Shown here: piece after piece, positions 1 through 4,960 of the stretch
How positions within the stretch are numbered: position 1 is the first letter of the stretch
Layout: every line of letters starts with the position of its first letter
Assembly (NCBI GenBank): GCA_905373425.1
Contig: CAJPST010000137.1
Coordinates: 1-5,794 of the forward strand
Length of the DNA: 5,794 bases
From: an uncultured Mesocricetibacter sp.
GTDB lineage: Bacteria > Pseudomonadota > Gammaproteobacteria > Enterobacterales > Pasteurellaceae
Direction of reading: 5' to 3'
Notes under the pieces: generated by a model
Database searches by the model: none
Seen by the model: the letters and a program-made list of their open reading frames with translations, nothing else
Told to the model about the DNA's origin: nothing
Translations under genes and position numbers: made by a program

Positions 1-1
1 T

Positions 2-115
2 CATATTCCCGATCCTTGGTATACGGGGAAATTTAATCAGACTTATGAATTACTGAATAAATGCTGCGATGCATTGCTGGAAAAGATAAAAAGAGAAAAA
101 CACCTATCATGTTGA
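2..115 (+). CDS. Low-molecular-weight protein-tyrosine phosphatase, 3' end only
   Basis: This open frame enters from the left edge and runs 37 codons to a TGA at 113-115. The peptide begins HIPDPWYTGKF and continues with a TYELL...CCDALLEKI helix. This is the C-terminal signature of low-molecular-weight protein-tyrosine phosphatases. In that family the Asp of the DP(W/Y)Y loop is the general acid that protonates the leaving tyrosine, and the last helix packs against the core. The catalytic P-loop (CxxxxxR) lies outside the window, so activity cannot be judged. The enzyme is cytoplasmic and removes phosphate from phosphotyrosine; its substrate here is unknown. The helix is followed by a short basic tail (KREKHLSC). 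The frame lies upstream of rhlB on the same strand, 151 bases from its start. The family call is fairly secure despite the short fragment. Confidence 0.85.
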   Translation, partial: HIPDPWYTGKFNQTYELLNKCCDALLEKIKREKHLSC

Positions 116-205
116 TTGCACCTTATCGGTTCATAAAAATAGGATGGTTTCCGGAATTTAATATCAAACATTAATCTTGCCTACAAAGAAAAGTGTAGCC
201 GTTTT

Positions 206-234
206 TTGGCTATTTTCATTTAGCGTGTTATGCT
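206..234 (+). promoter_or_regulatory. Putative extended -10 sigma70 promoter of rhlB
   Basis: A -35-like TTGGCT (206-211) is followed after 17 bases by TATGCT (229-234). A TG one base upstream of the latter gives the extended -10 element TGTTATGCT (226-234). Each hexamer matches consensus at 4 of 6 positions. Transcription would start near 241, leaving a leader of about 25 bases before the rhlB ATG at 267. This supports the ATG start, because the longer TTG-initiated reading frame would begin upstream of the promoter. Prediction from sequence only. Confidence 0.45.
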
Positions 235-266
235 TAGCGCAATTTTTTATTGGAAATATTATTTTT

Positions 267-1523
267 ATGTCAACGAATCACTTGAGTCAGCTCAGTTTTG
301 CCGAGCTACCAATTCATCCAAAAATTTTGGACGCTCTACAATCCAAAGGATTTGAGTATTGCACGCCGATTCAGGCACTGTCTTTGCCTATCACCTTGGC
401 AGGCAAAGATGTCGCTGGGCAAGCCCAGACCGGAACGGGAAAAACCATGGCATTTTTGATCTCGGTTTTTCATCATTTATTACAAAATCAATCGGATAAT
501 ATAACTGAAAGTAAGCAGCCTCGAGCCTTAATTTTGGCACCGACGCGTGAATTAGCCGTGCAAATTGCCAATGATGCAGAACTTTTGGTTAAAAAAACAG
601 GATTAAAAACCGCACTTGCCTACGGTGGCGATGGTTATGATAAACAATTAAAAGCTATTGAAGATGGTGCGGATATCCTTATCGGCACCACCGGAAGAGT
701 GATCGATTATGTGAAACAAGGTATTATTCGCTTAAACCAAATTCAAGTGGCTGTTTTAGATGAAGCGGATCGAATGTTTGATCTTGGTTTTATCAAGGAT
801 ATTCGGTACTTATTGCGTAAGTGCCCACCACCGTCGCAGCGTCTGACAATGTTGTTTTCCGCCACTTTATCTTATAAGGTGCGTGAATTGGCATTTGAAG
901 ATATGAACGAACCTGAATACATTGAAATCGAGCCGCTACAAAAAACAGGTCATCGGATTAAAGAAGAACTGTTCTATCCGTCTAACCAAGACAAAATGGC
1001 ATTACTTATGACATTGCTGGAAGAAGAATGGCCTGAGCGTTGTATTATTTTTGCCAACACGAAACACCGTTGTGAAGATATTTGGGGCTATTTGTCGGCT
1101 GATGGACATCGTGTCGGTTTATTGACCGGTGATGTGGTGCAAAAGAAACGCCTCGCGTTATTAAAACAATTTACCGACGGCGATCTGGATGTGCTGGTAG
1201 CAACCGATGTGGCGGCGCGCGGTCTACATATTGCTGATGTTACACACGTATTTAATTACGATTTACCGGACGACTGTGAAGACTACGTGCACCGTATCGG
1301 GCGTACCGGACGTGCTGGTGAAAGCGGAGTTTCCATCAGTTTTGCTTGTGAAGAGTATGCAATGAACCTGCCGGCGATCGAACAATATATCGGACATAGC
1401 ATCCCTGTCAGCCAATATGACCCTGACGCATTGCTCATCGATCTGCCAAAACCTCACCGCCTCAAACGTGGAGTAAAACCGATGCCACGAAACACTCACA
1501 AGCCTTTTCGTAAGCGGTATTAG
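267..1523 (+). CDS. rhlB: ATP-dependent RNA helicase RhlB (DEAD-box)
   Basis: This 418-residue DEAD-box helicase has the RhlB architecture and length (E. coli RhlB is 421). In E. coli RhlB is the RNA-unwinding subunit of the RNase E degradosome, feeding structured mRNA to PNPase; a similar role is inferred here. Motifs in order: Q motif with F11 and Q36; Walker A AQTGTGKT 53-60; PTREL 92-96; GG 120-121; TTGR 141-144 (RhlB typically has TTGR, not TPGR); DEAD 165-168; SAT 198-200; ATDVAARGLHI 312-322; YVHRIGRTGR 340-349. A basic tail (about 395-418) probably contacts RNA. The frame stays open upstream to a TTG at 177, adding 30 hydrophobic residues, but ATG 267 gives the family N-terminus (LSQLSFAELPIHP), has a weak GGAAA at 252-256, and follows a promoter-like element. 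Convergent with the sirB-like gene, separated by a shared terminator. No disrupted motif. Confidence 0.96.
   Translation: MSTNHLSQLSFAELPIHPKILDALQSKGFEYCTPIQALSLPITLAGKDVAGQAQTGTGKTMAFLISVFHHLLQNQSDNITESKQPRALILAPTRELAVQIANDAELLVKKTGLKTALAYGGDGYDKQLKAIEDGADILIGTTGRVIDYVKQGIIRLNQIQVAVLDEADRMFDLGFIKDIRYLLRKCPPPSQRLTMLFSATLSYKVRELAFEDMNEPEYIEIEPLQKTGHRIKEELFYPSNQDKMALLMTLLEEEWPERCIIFANTKHRCEDIWGYLSADGHRVGLLTGDVVQKKRLALLKQFTDGDLDVLVATDVAARGLHIADVTHVFNYDLPDDCEDYVHRIGRTGRAGESGVSISFACEEYAMNLPAIEQYIGHSIPVSQYDPDALLIDLPKPHRLKRGVKPMPRNTHKPFRKRY
589..617 (-). repeat. DNA uptake signal sequence (USS) inside rhlB
   Basis: The plus strand reads ACCGCACTT at 609-617, a perfect USS core on the minus strand. 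The minus strand continues into two T-rich tracts through about 589, as in the full-length Haemophilus USS. Within rhlB the core is read in frame as Thr115-Ala116-Leu117. USSs are the motif preferred by the Pasteurellaceae DNA-uptake machinery during natural competence. Confidence 0.88.
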
Positions 1524-1562
1524 GCACATTTATTCTTTTACACAAAAACACAAAAAATTTTG

Positions 1563-1605
1563 ACCGCACTTTGATTATCAGAAATTTAAAGTGCGGTTGA
1601 TTTTT
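1563..1605. terminator. Bidirectional rho-independent terminator made of an inverted USS pair
   Basis: ACCGCACTTT at 1563-1572 and AAAGTGCGGT at 1588-1597 form a perfect 10-bp stem with a 15-base loop. Both arms contain a USS core (minus strand 1563-1571, plus strand 1589-1597). On the plus strand the stem is followed by TGATTTTT (1598-1605). On the minus strand it is followed, after a few bases, by a T-run (complement of A1552-1557). It lies between the 3' ends of convergent rhlB and the sirB-like gene, so it can end both transcripts. Paired USSs serving as terminators are well known in Haemophilus. Confidence 0.88.
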
Positions 1606-1654
1606 CAAATGTTTTATAAAATAGAATAAGCGAATAATGCAACACGGGTATCGT

Positions 1655-2002
1655 TCAGTGTAAATAACCCAATAAAATTGCACCACTTAAACTTGCAACA
1701 GCCGAGCCAAAATGCATTTTATTTGGCGTTACAACAGTTTTACTGAAAAATTTGGTCGAGAACACCACATAAATTCCTAATAGCACAAATTTCAATAGGA
1801 CCCACCAAGGGAAGCCGTAACCAAGGCAGAATACTAAAATCAAACCGCTGAGAATTAATAAAGTATCTGTCAAGTGCGGCAAGATTTTCAACAGTTTTAC
1901 CGCCCGCCAGTCATGGCCATTTAATTGCATTCCACCACGAACAACCAGCAAAATCAAACTTAAAAAAGCACAGATAATATGCAAATAAACAACACTGCCC
2001 AT
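1655..2002 (-). CDS. SirB-family integral membrane protein
   Basis: This 115-residue, very hydrophobic protein has four predicted membrane segments (about 4-21, 42-61, 66-86, 97-114). The pattern fits the SirB (SirB2) family: His8 in helix 1, Arg22 at its end, PHLTDT (42-47) opening helix 2, and KF before and within helix 3. The family is named for a proposed effect on invasion-gene expression in Salmonella, but no biochemical function is established and none is claimed here. It is an inner-membrane protein. The start is set by GGAG (minus strand, complement of 2009-2012) six bases before ATG, with TATAAT just upstream. It is transcribed alone, convergent with rhlB and divergent from fadL. 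In many gammaproteobacteria sirB genes sit near prfA/prmC; here it stands apart. A near-USS (AAGTGCGGC, 1872-1880) lies inside. The family call is good; the role is unknown. Confidence 0.85.
   Translation of the reverse strand: MGSVVYLHIICAFLSLILLVVRGGMQLNGHDWRAVKLLKILPHLTDTLLILSGLILVFCLGYGFPWWVLLKFVLLGIYVVFSTKFFSKTVVTPNKMHFGSAVASLSGAILLGYLH
1872..1880 (+). repeat. Degenerate USS (one mismatch) in the sirB-like gene
   Basis: AAGTGCGGC differs from the USS core only at the last base (T to C). It is followed by an A/T-rich stretch (AGATTTT) and then GTTTTA, spaced as in a complete USS. It lies on the strand opposite the gene. It is probably a decayed or constrained uptake sequence. Confidence 0.5.
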
Positions 2003-2008
2003 AATTCA

Positions 2009-2032
2009 CTCCAATAAAAAGTGGACATTATA
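2009..2032 (-). promoter_or_regulatory. Promoter -10 and ribosome binding site of the sirB-like gene
   Basis: On the minus strand a perfect TATAAT (complement of 2027-2032) lies 24 bases upstream of the ATG. GGAG (complement of 2009-2012) lies six bases before that ATG. Transcription would start near 2020. No good -35 hexamer is visible at 16-18 bases; the region there is A/T-rich (complement of about 2049-2056). The -10 and the Shine-Dalgarno support each other and fix the start codon. Confidence 0.55.
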
Positions 2033-2082
2033 ACGGTTTTTCTCTCTTTTTTATATAACCCATTCCTAACCCGTTAGAGGGA

Positions 2083-2112
2083 AAAGTGCGGTCAATTTTT
2101 TGAGTGTTTTTA
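2083..2112 (+). repeat. Complete USS in the sirB-fadL intergenic region
   Basis: The perfect core AAGTGCGGT is at 2084-2092, preceded by an extra A. After it come AATTTTTT and then TTTTTAA with the spacing of a full-length USS. It stands alone, without an inverted partner nearby, so it is not a terminator stem. It lies upstream of the FadR-like site and overlaps a possible -35 (TTGAGT, 2100-2105). Confidence 0.88.
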
Positions 2113-2212
2113 AGCTGAAACGCTACAACAAACATGACTTATCCTCAACAGGTCGGAACTCCTGACTAAACAGATAAATAAATTTGCTCCAGGTTGTTTG
2201 CTTATTTAAAAT
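2100..2212 (+). promoter_or_regulatory. fadL promoter region: two candidates flanking the FadR-like site
   Basis: Candidate A is TTGAGT (2100-2105), 18 bases, TACAAC (2124-2129). It would place the transcription start near 2136, with the FadR-like site at roughly +11 to +27, a repressing position. Candidate B is TTGCTC (2184-2189), 17 bases, TAAAAT (2207-2212), starting near 2219 with the operator around -72 to -56. Candidate B has the better -10; candidate A fits repression better. I cannot choose between them from sequence. No convincing CRP site was seen. Confidence 0.4.
2147..2163 (+). promoter_or_regulatory. FadR-like operator upstream of fadL
   Basis: AACAGGTCGGAACTCCT matches the reverse complement of the E. 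coli FadR consensus as I recall it (AACANRTCGGACCAGCT) at 14 of 17 positions. The first eleven bases agree without a break. FadR is a GntR-family regulator released from DNA by long-chain acyl-CoA, and fadL is a classic FadR target, so a site 89 bases before the fadL ATG makes biological sense. Whether it represses depends on which promoter is used. The motif is seen directly; its function is inferred. Confidence 0.65.
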
Positions 2213-2252
2213 TTTCACTTCATTTCTTCTAAACCCAAAATAAGGTAAACCA

Positions 2253-3566
2253 ATGAAAAAGAATTTACTCACTCAAACGTTGCTATCCTCTGCATTATTA
2301 GCAGTAGCCGGCGGCGTACAGGCGGCTGCTTTCCAACTATCGGAAATATCCACTTCAGGCTTGGGACGCTCCTATGCCGGCGAAGCGGCAATCAACGATA
2401 ATGCGGCCGTAATTGCTACCAACCCGGCTCTAATGTCTTATTTTAAACGTCCGGAATTTTCTCTCGGTGCAATTTATGTTGATCCGACCGTTAATGTGAA
2501 AGGACCTTCTCCTGAGTTCGACCACAACAATATTGCACCTAACTCCCCGATCCCGACTGTTTATGCCCTTTATCCGATCAACGATAAATTTGCTGTCGGT
2601 GGCGGAGTGAACGTCAACTACGGTTTATCAACCGAATATAACAATCAATATGCGGGCGGCTTCATCGGCGGCAAAACCGAATTGAAATCTATCAACTTCA
2701 ATTTAAGCGGAGCATATAAACTCACTAATAATATTAGCGCCGGTTTAGGCTTTAACGCCGTATATGCAAATGCCTTAATCGAACGTTACGCAGGCGCATT
2801 ATCTGATCGTTTGGGTGCATTAAAACAACCGCTAGGTGTGACTAACTCAACATTAATCAGCAAAGTGAAAGGTGATAAATGGGGCTATGGCTGGAATGCC
2901 GGTTTAGCTTATGAAATCAATGAAAACAACCGATTAGGCTTAGCTTATCATTCTCATGTCAGCATTGATTTCGACGGTGACTATTCGAATGCTCTGCCTC
3001 GCTCATTAAGTGGCCCTTACGCCAGTTATGATGAAACCTATCAAGGTGCACTGGCTCAAATGGGATTAGTGCCGACTGGCGGAATGGTTATTCCAGGCTC
3101 ATTAAAATTAGTATTGCCTGCTTATTGGGAAGTTTCGGGCTATCATAAAATACTCGATAAGTTGGCTTTCCATTATAGCTGGAAATACACGGAATGGAGC
3201 CGCTTCAACGACCTAGAAGGTATTGGTGGCGACGGCAAGCGGTTATTCTATAAGAATGAAGACTTTAAAAATAGCTCACGTCTTGCAATCGGAACCAGTT
3301 ACGACATTACCGATAAATTTATTATTCGCGCGGGGATTGCACACGATGAAAGTGCGGCAGAAAACCACCATTCGCTTTCCATTCCTGATACCAACCGTTT
3401 TTGGTATAGTTTAGGTGCAACCTATCACGTTACACCAAATCTTTCTGTGGATGCTGCATTTGCACATTTAAGAGGAGCGCATAACAAATTTAAGGAAAAC
3501 GGTATCGCATTTGAAACCAAAGCCCGAGTAAATCTATACGGCTTAACACTAAACTACCGCTTCTAA
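2253..3566 (+). CDS. fadL: Outer-membrane long-chain fatty acid transporter FadL / OmpP1
   Basis: This 437-residue FadL-family beta-barrel is close in length to E. coli FadL (446) and Haemophilus OmpP1. A signal peptide (KK, then a hydrophobic core, ending VQA at 22-24) precedes a mature start near AAFQLSEISTSGLGR, the family N-terminus. Residues about 27-68 form the hatch that plugs the barrel and include the conserved NPA motif (57-59). Alternating strands follow, ending in LNYRF, whose terminal Phe is the BAM insertion signal. The protein carries long-chain fatty acids and other hydrophobic compounds across the outer membrane. In H. influenzae the orthologue, OmpP1, is also a CEACAM-binding adhesin; this cannot be inferred here, since it depends on surface loops. 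AAGG at 2242-2245 lies seven bases before ATG. A FadR-like operator lies upstream and a strong terminator downstream, so it is probably monocistronic. A near-USS (3350-3358) lies inside. Confidence 0.96.
   Translation: MKKNLLTQTLLSSALLAVAGGVQAAAFQLSEISTSGLGRSYAGEAAINDNAAVIATNPALMSYFKRPEFSLGAIYVDPTVNVKGPSPEFDHNNIAPNSPIPTVYALYPINDKFAVGGGVNVNYGLSTEYNNQYAGGFIGGKTELKSINFNLSGAYKLTNNISAGLGFNAVYANALIERYAGALSDRLGALKQPLGVTNSTLISKVKGDKWGYGWNAGLAYEINENNRLGLAYHSHVSIDFDGDYSNALPRSLSGPYASYDETYQGALAQMGLVPTGGMVIPGSLKLVLPAYWEVSGYHKILDKLAFHYSWKYTEWSRFNDLEGIGGDGKRLFYKNEDFKNSSRLAIGTSYDITDKFIIRAGIAHDESAAENHHSLSIPDTNRFWYSLGATYHVTPNLSVDAAFAHLRGAHNKFKENGIAFETKARVNLYGLTLNYRF
3350..3358 (+). repeat. Degenerate USS (one mismatch) inside fadL
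   Basis: AAGTGCGGC, preceded by an extra A, differs from the USS core only at the last position. It falls within codons for Glu-Ser-Ala-Ala. Its A-rich tail is short and less convincing than those of the perfect copies. Confidence 0.35.
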
Positions 3567-3584
3567 TGAAATCATACTATAATC

Positions 3585-3610
3585 AAGCGTATCTTTTGAT
3601 ACGCTTTTTT
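3585..3610 (+). terminator. Strong rho-independent terminator after fadL
   Basis: AAGCGTATC (3585-3593) pairs perfectly with GATACGCTT (3598-3606) around a TTTT loop, followed directly by a T-run to 3610. It lies 18 bases after the fadL stop and 22 bases before the ogt start. fadL transcripts should end here, so ogt needs read-through or its own promoter. Confidence 0.92.
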
Positions 3611-3632
3611 ATCTTACAAATATGGAAAAAAT

Positions 3633-4172
3633 ATGGTGCCGATTTATTATTGTTACTATCGCTCCCCGGTCGGCAGATTGCTGATGCTGTCGCAACAAGG
3701 CAAATTAACTAATTTAGATTTTGAACAGGAGCAAATAGCACCAAATCCCAAATGGATTCTTGATGAAAATCAACCGCTCTTTTTACAGGTTAAAGCGGCA
3801 TTAACCCGTTACTTCAACGGCGAAAAAGAAACCTTTTCAACTATTCCATTAGCACCGCAAGGCACGCTTTTTCAACAATCTGTTTGGCAAGCACTATGCC
3901 ACATCGGCTATGGAGAAACCTCTTCTTACGGCAATATTGCACAATTAATTCATAACCCTAAAGCTGTGCGTGCGGTAGGCGGAGCGGTGGGATCTAACCC
4001 AATCAGTATCATTATTCCATGCCATCGTGTGTTGGGTAAAGATCGGTGCTTAACCGGTTTCGGTGGAGGTTTGCCGGCAAAACGTTATCTACTACAACTG
4101 GAAGGCATCGACTATCTTGATAAAGGTGTGGAATACGTTAAACCCAAATTATTGAAAAAATACCGTTCTTAA
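3633..4172 (+). CDS. ogt: Methylated-DNA--[protein]-cysteine S-methyltransferase (Ogt)
   Basis: This 179-residue suicide repair protein transfers the alkyl group from O6-alkylguanine (and O4-alkylthymine) in DNA to its own cysteine. The N-terminal ribonuclease-like domain (about 4-70) has the usual SPVGRLLMLS strand. The C-terminal domain (about 78-160) carries Y99, the arginine finger R113, N122, the active-site PCHRV at 129-133 (nucleophile C130) and E157. These correspond to Tyr114, Arg128, Asn137, Cys145 and Glu172 of human MGMT. It has no Ada-type N-terminal regulatory domain, hence Ogt. ATG 3633 has a weak GGAA four to five bases before it; the ATG at 3622 is out of frame. No clear promoter lies between the fadL terminator and the start; a TTGATA in the terminator arm (3597-3602) has no good -10 partner. 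The C-terminus has a basic extension (YVKPKLLKKYRS). mutH follows after 27 bases. No key residue is missing. Confidence 0.95.
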   Translation: MVPIYYCYYRSPVGRLLMLSQQGKLTNLDFEQEQIAPNPKWILDENQPLFLQVKAALTRYFNGEKETFSTIPLAPQGTLFQQSVWQALCHIGYGETSSYGNIAQLIHNPKAVRAVGGAVGSNPISIIIPCHRVLGKDRCLTGFGGGLPAKRYLLQLEGIDYLDKGVEYVKPKLLKKYRS

Positions 4173-4199
4173 AAAACTACTCTAAAATTGACCGCACTT
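4173..4199 (-). repeat. Complete USS filling the whole ogt-mutH gap
   Basis: The plus strand reads ACCGCACTT at 4191-4199, a perfect USS core on the minus strand whose last base touches the mutH ATG. The minus strand continues CAATTTTA, GAGTAG and a T-run through 4173 into the ogt stop codon, matching the full USS tail. The 27-base space between the two genes is therefore entirely USS. It leaves no room for a conventional Shine-Dalgarno sequence. Confidence 0.9.
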
Positions 4200-4889
4200 A
4201 TGCCAAATAAAATCACCGAATCGTCTATCCCCCAAAGCGAAACCGAATTACTCCTCCGCGCCAAATCTATCGCCGGTTTAACCTTTGCCGAACTGGCAGC
4301 CGAGCTTAACTTGCCGATCCCACGCGATTTAAAACGTAACAAAGGTTGGGTCGGTATGTTAATCGAAATCGCTTTGGGAGCATCGGCGGGTAGCAAACCC
4401 GAGCAGGATTTTGCCCACTTAGGCATTGAGCTCAAGACCATTCCGATTAACTCTCAGGGTTATCCGCTAGAAACCACTTTCGTTAGCCTTGCACCGTTGA
4501 TTCAAAATTCAGGCGTGGATTGGCAACATTCCCATGTCAGACAAAAATTAGCCAAAGTTTTATGGATTCCGGTACAAGGCGAACGCGCTTTACCCTTAGC
4601 TGAACGACGTATTGGTCAACCTATCTTATGGCAACCGAATGCCGAGCAGGAATACCGACTACAAAAGGACTGGGAAGAATTAATGGATTACATCGTGTTA
4701 GGAAAAATCGCTCAAATTAATGCGAAAATCGGCGAAATATTACAACTTCGCCCGAAAGGCGCCAATAATCGTGCACAGACTAAAGGCATCGGAAAACATG
4801 GCGAAATTATTGATACTCTACCCCTCGGTTTCTACCTGCGTAAAGAATTTACCGCACAAATTCTACAAAATTTTTTGCACAATAATTAA
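4200..4889 (+). CDS. mutH: DNA mismatch repair endonuclease MutH
   Basis: MutH nicks the unmethylated strand at hemimethylated GATC when activated by MutS-MutL, marking the new strand for repair. From ATG 4200 the protein has 229 residues, the same as E. coli MutH, and key residues fall at the same numbers: E56, catalytic D70, E77 and K79 (D-x6-E-x-K), K116, R184 and Y212. KGWVGMLIE (48-56) and AGSKPEQDF (63-71) are typical. A TTG at 4188 would add four residues (M-T-A-L), three encoded by the USS; the length match favours ATG. Neither start has a Shine-Dalgarno, and a USS core occupies the nine bases before ATG, so translation may depend on coupling to ogt, 27 bases upstream, or on an unstructured A-rich leader. 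No terminator separates it from ogt. Presence implies Dam methylation in the host. The gene appears intact. Confidence 0.96.
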   Translation: MPNKITESSIPQSETELLLRAKSIAGLTFAELAAELNLPIPRDLKRNKGWVGMLIEIALGASAGSKPEQDFAHLGIELKTIPINSQGYPLETTFVSLAPLIQNSGVDWQHSHVRQKLAKVLWIPVQGERALPLAERRIGQPILWQPNAEQEYRLQKDWEELMDYIVLGKIAQINAKIGEILQLRPKGANNRAQTKGIGKHGEIIDTLPLGFYLRKEFTAQILQNFLHNN

Positions 4890-4950
4890 ATTCACGTTGC
4901 ATTTTTTATTCGAAATTATATGATGCACTTTTTCATACTTATCTTTATAT

Positions 4951-4954
4951 AGGA
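4951..4954 (+). promoter_or_regulatory. Ribosome binding site of ygdQ
   Basis: AGGA lies six bases before the ATG at 4961, a standard Shine-Dalgarno that fixes this start. The 71-base mutH-ygdQ gap is otherwise A/T-rich. A TTGCAT at 4897-4902 has no well-spaced -10, and no convincing terminator is present, so co-transcription with mutH is plausible. Confidence 0.6.
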
Positions 4955-4960
4955 ATCTTT

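Noticed and set aside
109..174. 21-codon open frame whose ATG overlaps the phosphatase stop codon
   Set aside because: It has no Shine-Dalgarno, is very short and resembles nothing I recognise; the overlap is probably chance.
177..266. 30-residue hydrophobic N-terminal extension of RhlB from TTG 177, resembling a signal or membrane anchor
   Set aside because: RhlB is cytoplasmic, ATG 267 gives the family N-terminus and length, and a promoter-like element lies inside the extension.
1263..1529. 88-residue minus-strand frame inside the 3' end of rhlB
   Set aside because: It is the antisense shadow of conserved helicase motif VI and the C-terminus, and has no family features.
1462..1686. 74-residue minus-strand frame spanning the rhlB end, the terminator and the sirB end
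   Set aside because: It runs through the USS terminator stem and overlaps two well-supported genes.
3578..3583. Perfect TATAAT just upstream of the fadL terminator, as a promoter for ogt
   Set aside because: No -35 lies at 16-18 bases, and a transcript starting there would run straight into the strong terminator.
4169..4441. 90-residue minus-strand frame opposite the start of mutH
   Set aside because: It is a shadow of mutH codons, with no ribosome site or recognisable family.
4851..4859. ACCGCACAA near the end of mutH as a USS
   Set aside because: It has two core mismatches and encodes a conserved MutH segment (FTAQIL), so it is explained by coding.
4898..4925. TGCAT...ATGCA inverted repeat followed by T-run in the mutH-ygdQ gap, as a terminator
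   Set aside because: The stem is only five base pairs with a loop of about 18 bases, too weak to call.
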